Notes: generated by a model not told the origin, from the letters alone. 64,000 nucleotides of DNA from Mycobacterium noviomagense (GCF_010731635.1 NZ_AP022583.1:1178001-1242000); one strand, 5' to 3'. Numbered from the stretch's first letter, positions 52,064-61,241 are shown. Translations and numbers: made by a program.

Positions 52064-53338
52064 TTAACCGCGCGCAGGCGCCAGACGCTTGAGCGCCAAT
52101 CCGCCTTCGAATGGCCGGTAGCCGAAAGCAGCCGGGGCGTGGTAGCCGGTGTCCTCGAGCGGAGTGTGCACCTCGTCGACCGTCGGCCCGATCTTGGCGG
52201 CAACCGGTGCCAACGCATCAAGGTCGAAGCGGTACAGCCGGCCTGCGTTGCCGCCCAATATCTTTCGGCATTCGTCTTCCGACCTGTTGTGCAGCGCCCA
52301 GCGGATGGCCAACCTTGAGTGCGGGGTGAAGCCCTCCTCGTGCGGATAGTCACTGCCCCACATGATGTGGTCGGCCCCCATGAAATCGATCATCCCCGCG
52401 TCGAAGGGCGCCAGCTCGCTTGCCAGATAGAGGTTGCGCCTTGCGTATTCGCTCGGGCTCATGGTCAGCGCGTCGACCGACGACCCGCCGAACATCCCGT
52501 AGGTGCGGTTGTGCGCTTCGGATTTCATGGTCGGCACCATCGCGTCAAGTACCGCCAGTTGCTGCTGGACCCACAGCGTGCCCTGCTCGGTCGGCACGAA
52601 CCGCAGCGTCGGGTAGCGCTCGAACACGCCGGCCAGTATCAGGTGGCCCAGCGTGCGCTGGGCCCACAGTGCCATCTCGGTGATCAGCACCGCGTTGGAC
52701 GCCGGCTGGTCCATCGGCATCTCAGGGCTGCCTGCGCCCGCGTGCTGTACCACCGTCAGGTCCAGCTCCGCGCACAGCGCCCAGAGCGGTTCATAGCGGG
52801 TATGGAACAGCGGGGCGACGTGCGGATCGCCCGGTGAGACCGGCGGGATGAGCACCCCACCGAAGCACTCTTGCCCGGCACCCCACCGGACCTCTTCAAC
52901 GGCCAGGTCGATGTCGTTGGGGAAGATCTGAATCAGGCCGCGACGCCGCGTGGGAGCCAGCGAGCAGAAGTCGACCTGCCAGCGATTGTGCGCCTGGACG
53001 CCGGCCCAACGCTTCTCGAACTCGTCGCGGGTGCGGGGCAGGCTGATCGTGATGTTAGGGGTGGTTGGGAAGAACGGCGGAACGGTGTTGGGCAGCAACA
53101 CCTCTCCCGCGACCCCGTCGGCGTCCATTTCGGAGATCCGGAGCTCGTGGTCCCAGTTCCGGTTGGCCGTCGCGATGATCAGGTCGTCGAACGGGCTGAC
53201 GTAAGTTTTGGCCCAGGCGTCGAACTCGTCGTGCAGATGTGCGGGCAGATACTGCTTGTAGTCGTAGAGATCGGCCCCGGCGTGGGTGTCCGTCGAGATG
53301 ACGACGTACCGATCGATCGTGTCCCAGGTTGCAGCCAT
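52064..53338 (-). CDS. Amidohydrolase_2 family metal-dependent hydrolase/decarboxylase
   Basis: A 424-residue TIM-barrel hydrolase related to ACMSD and gamma-resorcylate decarboxylase: VVISTDTHAGADLYDY, MDADGVAGEVLLPN, TVVQHAGAGSPEM, HLILAGVFERYPTLRFVPTE and IMWGSDYPHEEG with metal and catalytic Asp/His. Such proteins decarboxylate or hydrolyse ring-cleavage intermediates. ATG 53338 is the start. It is divergent from a beta-hydroxyacid dehydrogenase over 115 bp and precedes padR. A step in the catabolic island is likely, substrate unknown. Confidence 0.87.
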   Translation of the reverse strand: MAATWDTIDRYVVISTDTHAGADLYDYKQYLPAHLHDEFDAWAKTYVSPFDDLIIATANRNWDHELRISEMDADGVAGEVLLPNTVPPFFPTTPNITISLPRTRDEFEKRWAGVQAHNRWQVDFCSLAPTRRRGLIQIFPNDIDLAVEEVRWGAGQECFGGVLIPPVSPGDPHVAPLFHTRYEPLWALCAELDLTVVQHAGAGSPEMPMDQPASNAVLITEMALWAQRTLGHLILAGVFERYPTLRFVPTEQGTLWVQQQLAVLDAMVPTMKSEAHNRTYGMFGGSSVDALTMSPSEYARRNLYLASELAPFDAGMIDFMGADHIMWGSDYPHEEGFTPHSRLAIRWALHNRSEDECRKILGGNAGRLYRFDLDALAPVAAKIGPTVDEVHTPLEDTGYHAPAAFGYRPFEGGLALKRLAPARG

Positions 53339-53453
53339 CGGATCCTCCGGCGTTGTTGCTATCCCAGGCTAGTCTCCCGGCTGGGCCGGCGATCGCAAGA
53401 TCGTCATCTCATTGAGCGGAAGCTCAGCCGCAGAAGCGGGCATGGTGGATGTC

Positions 53454-54347
53454 ATGGAAATTGGATTCATCGGCCTGGGCAACATGGGCCGCGGCATGGC
53501 CGCCAACCTCGTTAAAGCGGGCCACCACGTCACCGTGTACAACCGCACCGCCGCCAAGGCGGAAGCCCTTGCCCAGCAGGGCGCTATCCCCGCTCACACC
53601 GTGGCGGACGCCTGCCGCGGACAGGCCGTAGTCACGATGCTGGCCGGCGACGAGGCGGTCGAAGAGGTCACCTACGGCGAGCATGGCATCCTCGCGTCGC
53701 TGGCGGCCGGTGCCACCCACGTCTCGTCGAGCACCATCAGCGTCGGCCTGTCCAAGCGCCTGGCCGCCGCGCACACCAGCGCCGGTCAACACTATGTCGC
53801 CGCGCCGGTGTTCGGCCGACCCGAAGCCGCTGCTGGCGCAAAGCTTTTCGTCGTCGCGGCGGGCGAACCGCAAACGCTTGACCCCTTGACACCGCTGTTC
53901 GACACGATCGGGCAACGCACCTTCGTGGTCTCCGAGCAACCGCACACCGCCAATCTGGTCAAGCTTTCCGGCAACTTTCTGATCGCGTCGGTCATCGAGT
54001 CACTGGGTGAGGCAATCGCGCTGGTCGGCAAGGGCGGTGTGGATCCGCTGCATTATGTCGACATCCTCACTTCGACGCTGTTCAGCGCGCCCGCCTACCA
54101 GACCTATGGCGGGTTGATCGCGCGCAAAGAATTCGAACCCGCCGGCTTCGCAGCCACGCTGGGGCTCAAAGACATCAAGCTGGCACTGGCCGCCGGCGAC
54201 GAGCTTCGCGTCCCACTGCCGCTGGGCAGCCTGCTGCGCGACCGGTTCCTGACCCTGGTGGCCAACGGCCACGGCGATCTCGACTGGTCGGCGATCGCCG
54301 CGCTCGCGGGCCGCGACGCCGGCAGCGGCTCAGACCACTCCGCGTAG
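53454..54347 (+). CDS. NAD(P)-dependent beta-hydroxyacid dehydrogenase family protein
   Basis: A 297-residue protein: Rossmann GFIGLGNMGRGMAANLVKAGH, YNRTAAKAEAL (Arg, so NADP likely), APVFGRPEAAAGAKL and the catalytic Lys in ANLVKLSGNFL. It is close to GLYR/HIBADH-like and imine-reductase-like families. ATG 53454 (MEIGFIG) is chosen; ATG 53442 is possible. The 3' end overlaps the convergent SDR gene by 18 bp. Substrate unknown. Confidence 0.88.
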   Translation: MEIGFIGLGNMGRGMAANLVKAGHHVTVYNRTAAKAEALAQQGAIPAHTVADACRGQAVVTMLAGDEAVEEVTYGEHGILASLAAGATHVSSSTISVGLSKRLAAAHTSAGQHYVAAPVFGRPEAAAGAKLFVVAAGEPQTLDPLTPLFDTIGQRTFVVSEQPHTANLVKLSGNFLIASVIESLGEAIALVGKGGVDPLHYVDILTSTLFSAPAYQTYGGLIARKEFEPAGFAATLGLKDIKLALAAGDELRVPLPLGSLLRDRFLTLVANGHGDLDWSAIAALAGRDAGSGSDHSA

Positions 54348-55157
54348 CCCGTCGGCCCCGAACACCGGCTCCAGCATCGCGCTGAAATCCGGGCCGCGCC
54401 GCAACGCGTGCCCGCCGTCGACGTTTATGACCTGCCCGGTAATCCAGCTGGCGGCATCGCTGAGCAGGAACATCGCGAGGTTCGCGACGTCTTCGACCTC
54501 ACCCACCCGCGGCAGCGGGGTGCAGACCCGGTAGTCCTCGCTCAATTCCGGCGACTCGGTGATCGCCGAGACCAGGTCGGTGCGGATCAGCCCCGGCCGG
54601 ATGCCGTTGACGCGCACCCACGACGGGCCCAGCTCGTCGGCGGCCAACATCATCAAGTGGTCGACCGCCGATTTGGTCACTCCGTAGGCGCCGAACCACC
54701 GGTGGGTGTTGCTGGCTGCGATCGAGGAGATCCCGACGAACGATCCGCCGCCGCCGTGAACCAACTCACGCGCGGAATGCTTGAGGACATACATGGTGCC
54801 GTTGACGTTCAGGTCGACGGTGCGCCGCCACGCCTCCGAATCGACCTGGGTGATCGGGCCGATGGTCTCCGACCCACCCGCACAATGCACCACACCGTGC
54901 AGCCGACCGTGCCATGCGGTCGCGGCGCCGACGACCTGTGCGATCTCGTTCTCATCGGTGACGTCGGCCGGTTCCAAGCGGATGGCACCGGCGCCGGCCT
55001 TCTCGATTTCCTTGGCGGCGGACTGCAACTTGTAGGCATCGCGCCCGACGATCATCACCGACGCTCCCGACGCAACCAGCCCGGCGGCCACCGCCTTGCC
55101 GATCCCGCTGCCACCGCCGGTGACCAGGTATGTCCGGTTTTCGAACGAAAGCTGCAC
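54330..55157 (-). CDS. Short-chain dehydrogenase/reductase (dienoyl-CoA-reductase-like)
   Basis: A 275-residue SDR: LVTGGGSGIGKAVAAGLVASGA, VGRDAYKL (Arg, NADP likely), CAGG, Ser in GISSIAASN, catalytic YGVTKSA and GQVINVDGGHALRR. GTG 55157 is taken as start; the longer frame runs through the hairpin at 55182-55239 and is therefore rejected. It lies 89 bp after the crotonase gene on the same strand, separated by that hairpin. Confidence 0.88.
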   Translation of the reverse strand: MQLSFENRTYLVTGGGSGIGKAVAAGLVASGASVMIVGRDAYKLQSAAKEIEKAGAGAIRLEPADVTDENEIAQVVGAATAWHGRLHGVVHCAGGSETIGPITQVDSEAWRRTVDLNVNGTMYVLKHSARELVHGGGGSFVGISSIAASNTHRWFGAYGVTKSAVDHLMMLAADELGPSWVRVNGIRPGLIRTDLVSAITESPELSEDYRVCTPLPRVGEVEDVANLAMFLLSDAASWITGQVINVDGGHALRRGPDFSAMLEPVFGADGLRGVV

Positions 55158-55181
55158 GCCGACTCCTCTGGCCAGGTTGCG

Positions 55182-55239
55182 CGAGCAGACGCAAAAGCAC
55201 CTCATTTTGGCCCAAAATGGGTGCTTTTGCGTCTGCTCG
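55182..55239. terminator. 58-nt near-perfect hairpin (mycobacterial GCAGACGCAAAA-type)
   Basis: CGAGCAGACGCAAAAGCACC (55182-55201) pairs fully with 55220-55239. After one bulged T, CATTTTGG (55203-55210) pairs with CCAAAATG (55212-55219) around a single C. That is 28 pairs with one bulge. It lies 7 bp past the crotonase stop on the minus strand. The GCAGACGCAAAA arm recurs in intergenic hairpins of mycobacteria as I recall, so a terminator or small mobile repeat is likely. Confidence 0.7.
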
Positions 55240-55246
55240 TCCCCGA

Positions 55247-56182
55247 TTATGGCTCGTCGCGGCGGGCGATCTTTGACGGCTTTGCGTTGCGCCAGTCCTC
55301 CACATCGGGCGGCAGCCCCACGGGATAGCGGTTTTCGTTGCGCGCCGCCCAGTGCGCATGTCCGAGCTCGTGAACATGGAACGCGTGCCGCAGCGCCTCG
55401 GTGAATCCCATCGCATCGGACGCGGCGTTCACCGAGTCTTTGATCAGCAGCGCCGCCATCGTCGGCCGCTCGGCAATGCGCCGCGCGAATTCCAACGTCT
55501 TCTCCTCGAGCTGGTCGAGCGGAAAGACCTTGGACACCATGCCGAGCCGGTACGCCTCGTCGGCGTCCAACGAATCACCGGTCAACAGCAGTTCTTTCGC
55601 TTTACGCGGGCCGAATTCCCAAGGGTGAGCGTAGTATTCGACGCCCGGCATACCCATGCGGACGCCGACTACGTCGGAAAACTTCGCGTTGTCGGCGGCG
55701 ACAATGAGGTCGCATGCCCAGATCAGCATCAGACCTGCGGATATTGCATTGCCCTGCACCTGAGCGATGGTGATCTTGCGCAGGTCCCGCCAGCGGCAGG
55801 TGTTCTGGAAATAGAAGTGCCATTCCTGCAAAAACGTTTTCTCGGCGATCGGATCGCGGGTGGCGCCATACCCGCGAAACGTCGGATGCTGGGCCGGACC
55901 GGGCTTGCGTTCGGCCAGCGCGGCCTCGGAGCCCAGGTCGTGGCCGGCGGAGAAGTTCCTGCCGCGCGCCGCCAGGATTACCACCCGGACTTCGTCATCG
56001 GCCTCGGCGCGTAAGAATGCCTCGTCGAGCTGGACCAGCAGGGTGCGGTTCTGGGCGTTGTGCGCCTCGGGCCGGTTGAGCCAGACCCGGGCGATGCGGC
56101 CCTCGTCGAGCGTCTCGTAGGTCACCAGCTCAGCGGATTCACTGTTGACCGCGCCGGTGCCCACATCGTCGTGGACTGCCAT
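55247..56182 (-). CDS. Enoyl-CoA hydratase/isomerase family protein (crotonase fold)
   Basis: A 311-residue crotonase: VTYETLDEGRIARVWLNRPEAHNAQN, the oxyanion-hole segments ARGRNFSAGHDLG and VQGNAISAGLMLIWACDL, and a Glu in GMPGVEYYAHPW. It is longer than standard hydratases, with a C-terminal tail rich in Ala and His. ATG 56182 begins MAVHDDVGTG. It may hydrate or hydrolyse a CoA thioester of the island's pathway. It is divergent from the small gene before otsA by 118 bp. Confidence 0.88.
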   Translation of the reverse strand: MAVHDDVGTGAVNSESAELVTYETLDEGRIARVWLNRPEAHNAQNRTLLVQLDEAFLRAEADDEVRVVILAARGRNFSAGHDLGSEAALAERKPGPAQHPTFRGYGATRDPIAEKTFLQEWHFYFQNTCRWRDLRKITIAQVQGNAISAGLMLIWACDLIVAADNAKFSDVVGVRMGMPGVEYYAHPWEFGPRKAKELLLTGDSLDADEAYRLGMVSKVFPLDQLEEKTLEFARRIAERPTMAALLIKDSVNAASDAMGFTEALRHAFHVHELGHAHWAARNENRYPVGLPPDVEDWRNAKPSKIARRDEP

Positions 56183-56288
56183 TCGCCACCTCACCTGGGT
56201 CGTCAGATCCTTACAGATTACGGCTACCACGTAACGCGTCCGTTGGCGGGTTGAGGCGAGGCGCCTGCGGCCCAAAGCGCACTTCGCC

Positions 56289-56300
56289 TACAGTGATGTC
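56289..56300 (+). promoter_or_regulatory. Likely leaderless promoter of the small ORF-otsA unit
   Basis: TACAGT (56289-56294) fits TAnnnT and is followed by 6 nt and the ATG at 56301. There is no ribosome site. It would drive the small gene and otsA together. Confidence 0.5.
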
Positions 56301-56465
56301 ATGCCTTCCAAGTCTGACCCCGGCGAAATCGGCGACGTGGAACCGTTGACTGACAGCACCGCAAGCCAGGCCAGGCGCGTCGTTGCCGCCTACGCAAACG
56401 ACGCCGACGAGTGCCGGATGTTCCTGTCGATGCTCGGCATTGGACCCACGAAAAACGAGACGTAA
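56301..56465 (+). CDS. 54-residue conserved small protein upstream of otsA
   Basis: A 54-codon gene in the position of Rv3489. The start is acidic and polar (MPSKSDPGEIGDVEPL), the middle is an amphipathic helix (TASQARRVVAAYANDADECR) and the end is FLSMLGIGPTKNET with one Cys. Its TAA stop is immediately followed by the GTG of otsA, so it is transcribed with it and may couple otsA translation. Function unknown. The same small gene before otsA in M. tuberculosis supports it as real. Confidence 0.75.
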   Translation: MPSKSDPGEIGDVEPLTDSTASQARRVVAAYANDADECRMFLSMLGIGPTKNET

Positions 56466-57932
56466 GTGGCTCCCGGGGAACGCCGGGGCCACAAAGGTTC
56501 GGGCCCCGGGGACTCCGACTTCGTGGTGGTCGCCAACCGACTGCCGATCGATATGGAGCGGCTCGCCGACGGGTCCACCACCTGGAAGCGCAGCCCCGGT
56601 GGGCTGGTCACAGCGTTAGAGCCGCTGCTGCGCCGTCGCCGCGGAGCCTGGATCGGTTGGCCCGGAATCGTCGATGCCGACGAAGAGCCCATCGTGGCGG
56701 AGGATCTACGGCTGCATCCCGTGCGGCTGTCCGCCGACGACGTCGCCCAGTATTACGAGGGGTTCTCCAATGCGACCCTGTGGCCGCTGTACCACGACGT
56801 CATCGTCAAGCCGATCTACCACCGCCAATGGTGGGACCGCTATGCCGAGGTCAACCACCGCTTCGCCGAAGCGACGTCACGCGCCGCCGCTCGCGGCGCA
56901 ACCGTGTGGGTGCAGGATTACCAGCTGCAACTGGTCCCGAAGATGCTGCGCGAGCTGCGTCCGGATCTGACCATCGGTTTCTTCCTGCACATTCCGTTTC
57001 CGCCGGTCGAGCTGTTCATGCAGCTGCCGTGGCGCACCGAGATCATCGAAGGACTGCTCGGCGCCGACTTGGTGGGCTTTCATTTGCCCGGCGGCGCTCA
57101 GAACTTCTTGTTCTTGTCGCGGCGACTCGTCGGGGCCAACACCTCCCGCGGCGCGGTGGGTGTCCGCTCGCGGTTCGGTGAAGTCGAGCTGGGCTCGCGC
57201 ACCGTCCGGGTGGGCGCCTTCCCCATCTCCATCGACTCAGCTGAACTGGACCACAAGGCCCGGAACCGCAGTATCAGGCGACGGGCCCGCGAAATCCGGG
57301 CCGAACTCGGCAACCCCCGCAAGGTCCTGCTCGGTGTCGACCGGCTCGACTACACCAAGGGCATCGACGTTCGGCTGAAGGCTTTCAACGAGCTGCTCGC
57401 CGAAGGCCGCGCCAAGCGCGACGACACCGTGCTGGTCCAGCTGGCGACCCCGAGCCGCGAGCGCGTTGAGAGCTACCAGATCCTGCGCAGCGACATCGAA
57501 CGCCAAGTCGGCCACATCAACGGTGAATACGGCGAAGTCGGCCATCCGGTGGTGCACTACATCCACCGTCCCGTCCCTCGCGACGAGCTGGTTGCGTTTT
57601 TCGTCGCCGCCGACGTCATGCTGGTCACACCGCTGCGCGACGGCATGAACCTGGTGGCCAAGGAATACGTCGCCTGCCGCAGCGACCTGGGCGGCGCGCT
57701 GGTGTTGAGCGAATTCACCGGCGCCGCAGCCGAATTGCACCACGCCTACCTCGTCAACCCGCATGACACCGAGCGCGTCAAGGACGCGATCGAGGCGGCG
57801 CTCAACCAGCCTGTCGAGGAAGGGCGCCGACGGATGCGCGCGCTGCGACGCCAGGTGCTCACCCATGACGTCGACCGCTGGGCAAGATCGTTTCTCGACG
57901 CGCTCGCCGAGGCCCAATTCGGCAGGCGCTGA
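56466..57932 (+). CDS. otsA: Trehalose-6-phosphate synthase
   Basis: A 488-residue GT20 glycosyltransferase that joins UDP- or ADP-glucose to glucose-6-phosphate. It contains [66 protein letters not shown] and [12 protein letters not shown], all core family motifs. GTG at 56466 directly abuts the small gene's stop. It matches Rv3490. Trehalose made this way supports osmotic protection and trehalose mycolates. The 3' flank (57933-58173) has no clear gene. Confidence 0.98.
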   Translation: MAPGERRGHKGSGPGDSDFVVVANRLPIDMERLADGSTTWKRSPGGLVTALEPLLRRRRGAWIGWPGIVDADEEPIVAEDLRLHPVRLSADDVAQYYEGFSNATLWPLYHDVIVKPIYHRQWWDRYAEVNHRFAEATSRAAARGATVWVQDYQLQLVPKMLRELRPDLTIGFFLHIPFPPVELFMQLPWRTEIIEGLLGADLVGFHLPGGAQNFLFLSRRLVGANTSRGAVGVRSRFGEVELGSRTVRVGAFPISIDSAELDHKARNRSIRRRAREIRAELGNPRKVLLGVDRLDYTKGIDVRLKAFNELLAEGRAKRDDTVLVQLATPSRERVESYQILRSDIERQVGHINGEYGEVGHPVVHYIHRPVPRDELVAFFVAADVMLVTPLRDGMNLVAKEYVACRSDLGGALVLSEFTGAAAELHHAYLVNPHDTERVKDAIEAALNQPVEEGRRRMRALRRQVLTHDVDRWARSFLDALAEAQFGRR

Positions 57933-58173
57933 AACGGTGACCTCGCCGCTTCCCCGGCTGCGATAGGCGACGCAGCGCTCGCTGATACGAACGGGCACAG
58001 GCGCCACGGCGAAGGTTCTTGTGAAACCGGTCGCCTGCCGACATAAACTGCGTCCCCCGCCTCATCCACCATCGACGGCGCGCGATGGCGGCAATCACCA
58101 CGGCCCTCAATAGTGGACCGAACCCGCCGATCTCCTGTTCTCCGAAATGGCGCGGAGGTGCGCGTTTTCCCGC

Positions 58174-58743
58174 CTAGTAGGGTGACGCGCCGTCGGGAGG
58201 CCATGGGGTCATGCCGCCTTCCAACGGCACGTCCAGCGACCGAAGAAGCGCCGAGAACAGCCGCCAGTTTCCGATCGCGGCCACGAGTTCTACCAGCACG
58301 GCCGGGTCGTCGCCGAGCACAGTCCGACACGCTTGCCAGGTCTCATCGGAGATCATGCCGTCACGCAGCGTCTCGTCGGTCGCGGCCAGCACGGCCCGTT
58401 CCACCGCGCCAAAGTGATCGGCATTTCGCCAGTCGCGCACCGCAAGCAGGTCACGTTCGGGTACAGCGACAGCGCGTGCAACTCTCCAGTGCTGCGTCCA
58501 TTCGTAAACTGAGCCGGTCGCCCAGGCTATGCGCATAATGATCAGCTCGCGTAGGCGGGCGTCGAGCGTTCCAGTCCACAACAGCTCATTGAGCATGCCG
58601 TTCAGCGCCGCGGCGACGCCCGGCTGATGCAAGGCGATCCGGAAAACCGAGAGTTCGGCGATGGCTTGCGGAAGGCCACGTTCGGTAGCGCGTCGGCGGG
58701 CCTCTTCGGTGTCAAGCATCGGGATCCGCTCTCCATTGGCCAT
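58174..58743 (-). CDS. Carboxymuconolactone decarboxylase/AhpD-like protein
   Basis: A 189-residue CMD-fold protein: LNGMLNELLWTGTLDARLRELIIMRIAWATGSVYEWTQHWRVA is the core, shown here in part. The CxxC of AhpD is replaced by a Glu-Trp-x2-His arrangement (EWTQHW) typical of other family branches. The enzymatic role is unknown. ATG 58743 begins MANGERIPMLD. It lies 173 bp downstream of the thiolase-like gene on the same strand; the gap contains nothing recognisable. Confidence 0.85.
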   Translation of the reverse strand: MANGERIPMLDTEEARRRATERGLPQAIAELSVFRIALHQPGVAAALNGMLNELLWTGTLDARLRELIIMRIAWATGSVYEWTQHWRVARAVAVPERDLLAVRDWRNADHFGAVERAVLAATDETLRDGMISDETWQACRTVLGDDPAVLVELVAAIGNWRLFSALLRSLDVPLEGGMTPWPPDGASPY

Positions 58744-58916
58744 GGTCTATTCCTTCGAAATCGAGTGGCCCGATGCCATCACGTCGGGCGCGTGAAGTGT
58801 AGGTACGGAGACACTGTCTGGCGGTGGCGTGGGGTCGTCCGCCGCTCGCGGGCGCGTAAAGCAGCGAGGCGTTCGGCCGAATGCGACCACTCGCGGGACG
58901 ACGCGTGCGTCGCCGT

Positions 58917-60410
58917 TCATCGCAGTTCGAACCTCGCATGACCCCCACCGGGCTGCAGGTCAATCCTGTGACCGACGAACATCCCGCCCGACATGGCCGC
59001 CGCCAACTCGTGGTCGTCACTGCGCGCCACCACACGTCTGCCGTCGGGCATGCGGGCGAATACCGGTACCCATGACGGTTGGCCGCCGCGACCATACACA
59101 ACGGTATAGCCGTCGATCCTTGCTGTTCCCTTCGCCTCAGCGGGTACAGCAACGGGCAGACCAGTCGCGTCGATCGATGCTTGGCTTGCCGCCATGGCCG
59201 GCGTTTGCCATCCCAGCGGCGGTGGCGTCGCGGACCACAGCCCCAGCGAGTGCTTGCTGATGTACCAGCCCATTCCCGAGATGAGCCCGATCCCCTCAGG
59301 TTCTTCTCGGCATCGCCGCACCATCTCTACGATCGCGTGGCTGACGTAGTTGTTGCCCGGACCGCCGTGGTACGGCAGGCCGCCGGTGATGGAAAACCCA
59401 CGCGCGTCGTACGGATCAAGGCCCAATGCCTCGATCGCCACCTCGACGGCTGCGGGGAAGCACGAGTAAAGGTCGAACCACTTGACGTCGTCGACGGAGA
59501 TTTCGGACGCGTCGAGCACGGCGCGGCCTGCGGCACGGATTCCCGCTGATCGGCTGAGATCGGGCCGCTGGGCGGGGAAGTATACGTCGTTGCAACTCGC
59601 CGCAGACCACGGGAACACCCACCGATCGCGGGGAATGCCCAGCTCTTGAGCCACCTCGGCCGCCGTGATCACGAACGCGGCTGCCATGTCGACGGTGATG
59701 ATGCTGTTCATCAACTTGGGGTAAGGCTCACACACCATCCGGTTTTCCGGTGTCACTGTGGACAGCTCTTCCGGCGTGCGCTGGATTGGGAACCACGCCT
59801 GGTCAGGATGGCTTGCCGCCTCAGCGGTGAAGGGGGCCATCAGCTCCCCCAGCCACCTTCGCTGCTCGTCGAGGGTACGGCCCGACCGTGCCGCGATCGC
59901 CGACTCGAAAATCGGGTAGACCTCATGCGGCCAATGCAAGCCCGCACCTAACTCGACCGGACTCAGCCCGGGACGCGGGTCACCCAGCGACTCGTCTTCA
60001 CAACCCACGGGTTGGGGATCGGCGAGCCAACGCCCCGCTTTTACCCGGCGGGCAGAGTTGCCACTCTCGGCGCCGACGATAAGCGCGACGTCGAGAGCGC
60101 CGCGCCTGATGTCGTTGCCGAGTGCCTCGACGAGGTACTGCGGGGTGTTGCCGCCCACTGGGCAGCTGATCCGCCGGCGAGGGGCCAGACCGACCGCCTC
60201 CGTGATTCGGGAAGCGGGATGATCACGCGGAATCAGCAAGATTCCCGGCGTCGCCACGGCGTCGACCCGATGTCGGATCCGGACACCGGCGTCATCGAGG
60301 GCTCGGCGAGCGGCCTCCGCAGCCAACTGGACCGGGTCGACCACGTCGTCGTCGCGATGGGTGATCTCGCCGCCCGCCACGACAACGGGTATGCGCGGCG
60401 CGACGGTCAC
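58917..60410 (-). CDS. Thiolase-like protein, probably lacking the nucleophilic Cys
   Basis: A 497-residue protein of the SCP2-thiolase-like superfamily: VDPVQLAAEAARRALDDAG, VGAESGNSARR, WFDLYSCFPAAVEVAIEALGL and TGGLPYHGGPGNNYVSHAIVEM. A C-terminal OB-like domain follows (GYTVVYGRGGQPSWVPVFARMPDGRR). The segment where thiolases carry the active Cys reads CPVGGNTPQYLV, with Asn or Gly at the expected place, as in Rv1867-like proteins. It may therefore bind acyl-CoA without ordinary thiolysis. It is divergent from a TetR gene over 216 bp with two palindromes. Confidence 0.8.
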   Translation of the reverse strand: MTVAPRIPVVVAGGEITHRDDDVVDPVQLAAEAARRALDDAGVRIRHRVDAVATPGILLIPRDHPASRITEAVGLAPRRRISCPVGGNTPQYLVEALGNDIRRGALDVALIVGAESGNSARRVKAGRWLADPQPVGCEDESLGDPRPGLSPVELGAGLHWPHEVYPIFESAIAARSGRTLDEQRRWLGELMAPFTAEAASHPDQAWFPIQRTPEELSTVTPENRMVCEPYPKLMNSIITVDMAAAFVITAAEVAQELGIPRDRWVFPWSAASCNDVYFPAQRPDLSRSAGIRAAGRAVLDASEISVDDVKWFDLYSCFPAAVEVAIEALGLDPYDARGFSITGGLPYHGGPGNNYVSHAIVEMVRRCREEPEGIGLISGMGWYISKHSLGLWSATPPPLGWQTPAMAASQASIDATGLPVAVPAEAKGTARIDGYTVVYGRGGQPSWVPVFARMPDGRRVVARSDDHELAAAMSGGMFVGHRIDLQPGGGHARFELR

Positions 60411-60471
60411 AGCCGCGGCGGCCGGCCGACCGGCATCAGTTGCCTGTCATGCCGGACGGCGGGGGGGCATA

Positions 60472-60494
60472 CGCAGAGTCAGAGAATCTCTGCG
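60472..60494. promoter_or_regulatory. Inverted repeat near the thiolase-like start
   Basis: CGCAGAG (60472-60478) and CTCTGCG (60488-60494) flank a perfect inner palindrome CAGAGAATCTCTG (60480-60492). It is about 60 bp upstream of the thiolase-like gene. It could be an operator or a 5' hairpin. Confidence 0.45.
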
Positions 60495-60522
60495 CACTCC
60501 ACCCGCGCAACTGTTCGGATGA

Positions 60523-60542
60523 GACATGACGCGTATCATGTC
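60523..60542. promoter_or_regulatory. Candidate TetR operator
   Basis: GACATGA (60523-60529), 6-bp spacer, TCATGTC (60536-60542): a 20-bp perfect dyad of TetR type in the divergent gap between the thiolase-like gene and the TetR gene. Confidence 0.58.
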
Positions 60543-60626
60543 ACATCGGCCCGGGTCCGGCAATGCGACGCGCGACGATGTTGACCGGGTGAGCGGCGTG
60601 TCCGGCGAAGCTGCATACTTTTCGTC

Positions 60627-61241
60627 GTGACGAATAAATCGTTACGCTGGAAATCGACATCGCCGGCTACGCGGGACACTGCGCGGGATTTATTGCTGGA
60701 TGCGGCGCAGGCCTGCTTCGATGCAAACGGTCTATCCGCCACCACGATGGAAGACATCGCCAGGCAGGCGGGCGTATCGCGAGCGACGGTGTACCGCTAC
60801 TTCGCCAGCCGCGAGGCCGTGGTGTCCGGCGTCATCCTGCGCGCCACCGAACGCTACCTGGAGCGGGTACGCACCCGGATCGCCGGTCAACCCGATTTGG
60901 GCTCAGCGGTACTGGAATTCGTCGAGGTGACAGTGCGTGCTGCGACCCGCGAGGAGACGATAGGTCTCCTATTCGGCAGCGATGAGCATCTGGCCGGGGT
61001 CGGGCTGGCCGAGGGCACGTCGGTGGCGTTGTTCGAGATTGTCACCGAGTTTTTGCGTCCGGTCTTCGCCGCCCACTTTGACGATTTTCGGCCCGGGCTT
61101 TCAGTCGATGATGCCGCCGAGTGGATCTTGCGCACGATCCTGAGCCTGCTGACGGTGCGCGGGCCGCGGCAGCGCAGCCGTGAGGGTCTTGACACCTTTC
61201 TGCGGCGGTTTTTGCTGCCCGCCATCGTCACACCACGCTGA
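60627..61241 (+). CDS. TetR-family transcriptional regulator
   Basis: A 204-residue TetR protein: ARDLLLDAAQACFDANGLSATTMEDIARQAGVSRATVYRYF gives a complete HTH at residues 20-62 (shown in part elsewhere as GVSRATVYRYF). The helical domain ends in FLRRFLLPA. The GTG start at 60627 has no ribosome site; TACTTT (60616-60621) lies 5 nt before it, so a leaderless transcript is possible. The dyad at 60523-60542 is a likely target, linking it to the thiolase-like gene and to the downstream thioesterase. Confidence 0.88.
   Translation: MTNKSLRWKSTSPATRDTARDLLLDAAQACFDANGLSATTMEDIARQAGVSRATVYRYFASREAVVSGVILRATERYLERVRTRIAGQPDLGSAVLEFVEVTVRAATREETIGLLFGSDEHLAGVGLAEGTSVALFEIVTEFLRPVFAAHFDDFRPGLSVDDAAEWILRTILSLLTVRGPRQRSREGLDTFLRRFLLPAIVTPR

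Noticed and set aside
57237..58007. Long minus-strand frame opposite the end of otsA
   Set aside because: It is antisense to a certain gene and has the Val/Asp/His-rich composition of a shadow frame. The tail beyond otsA (VPVRISERCVAYRSRGSGE) is short and could at most be a remnant.
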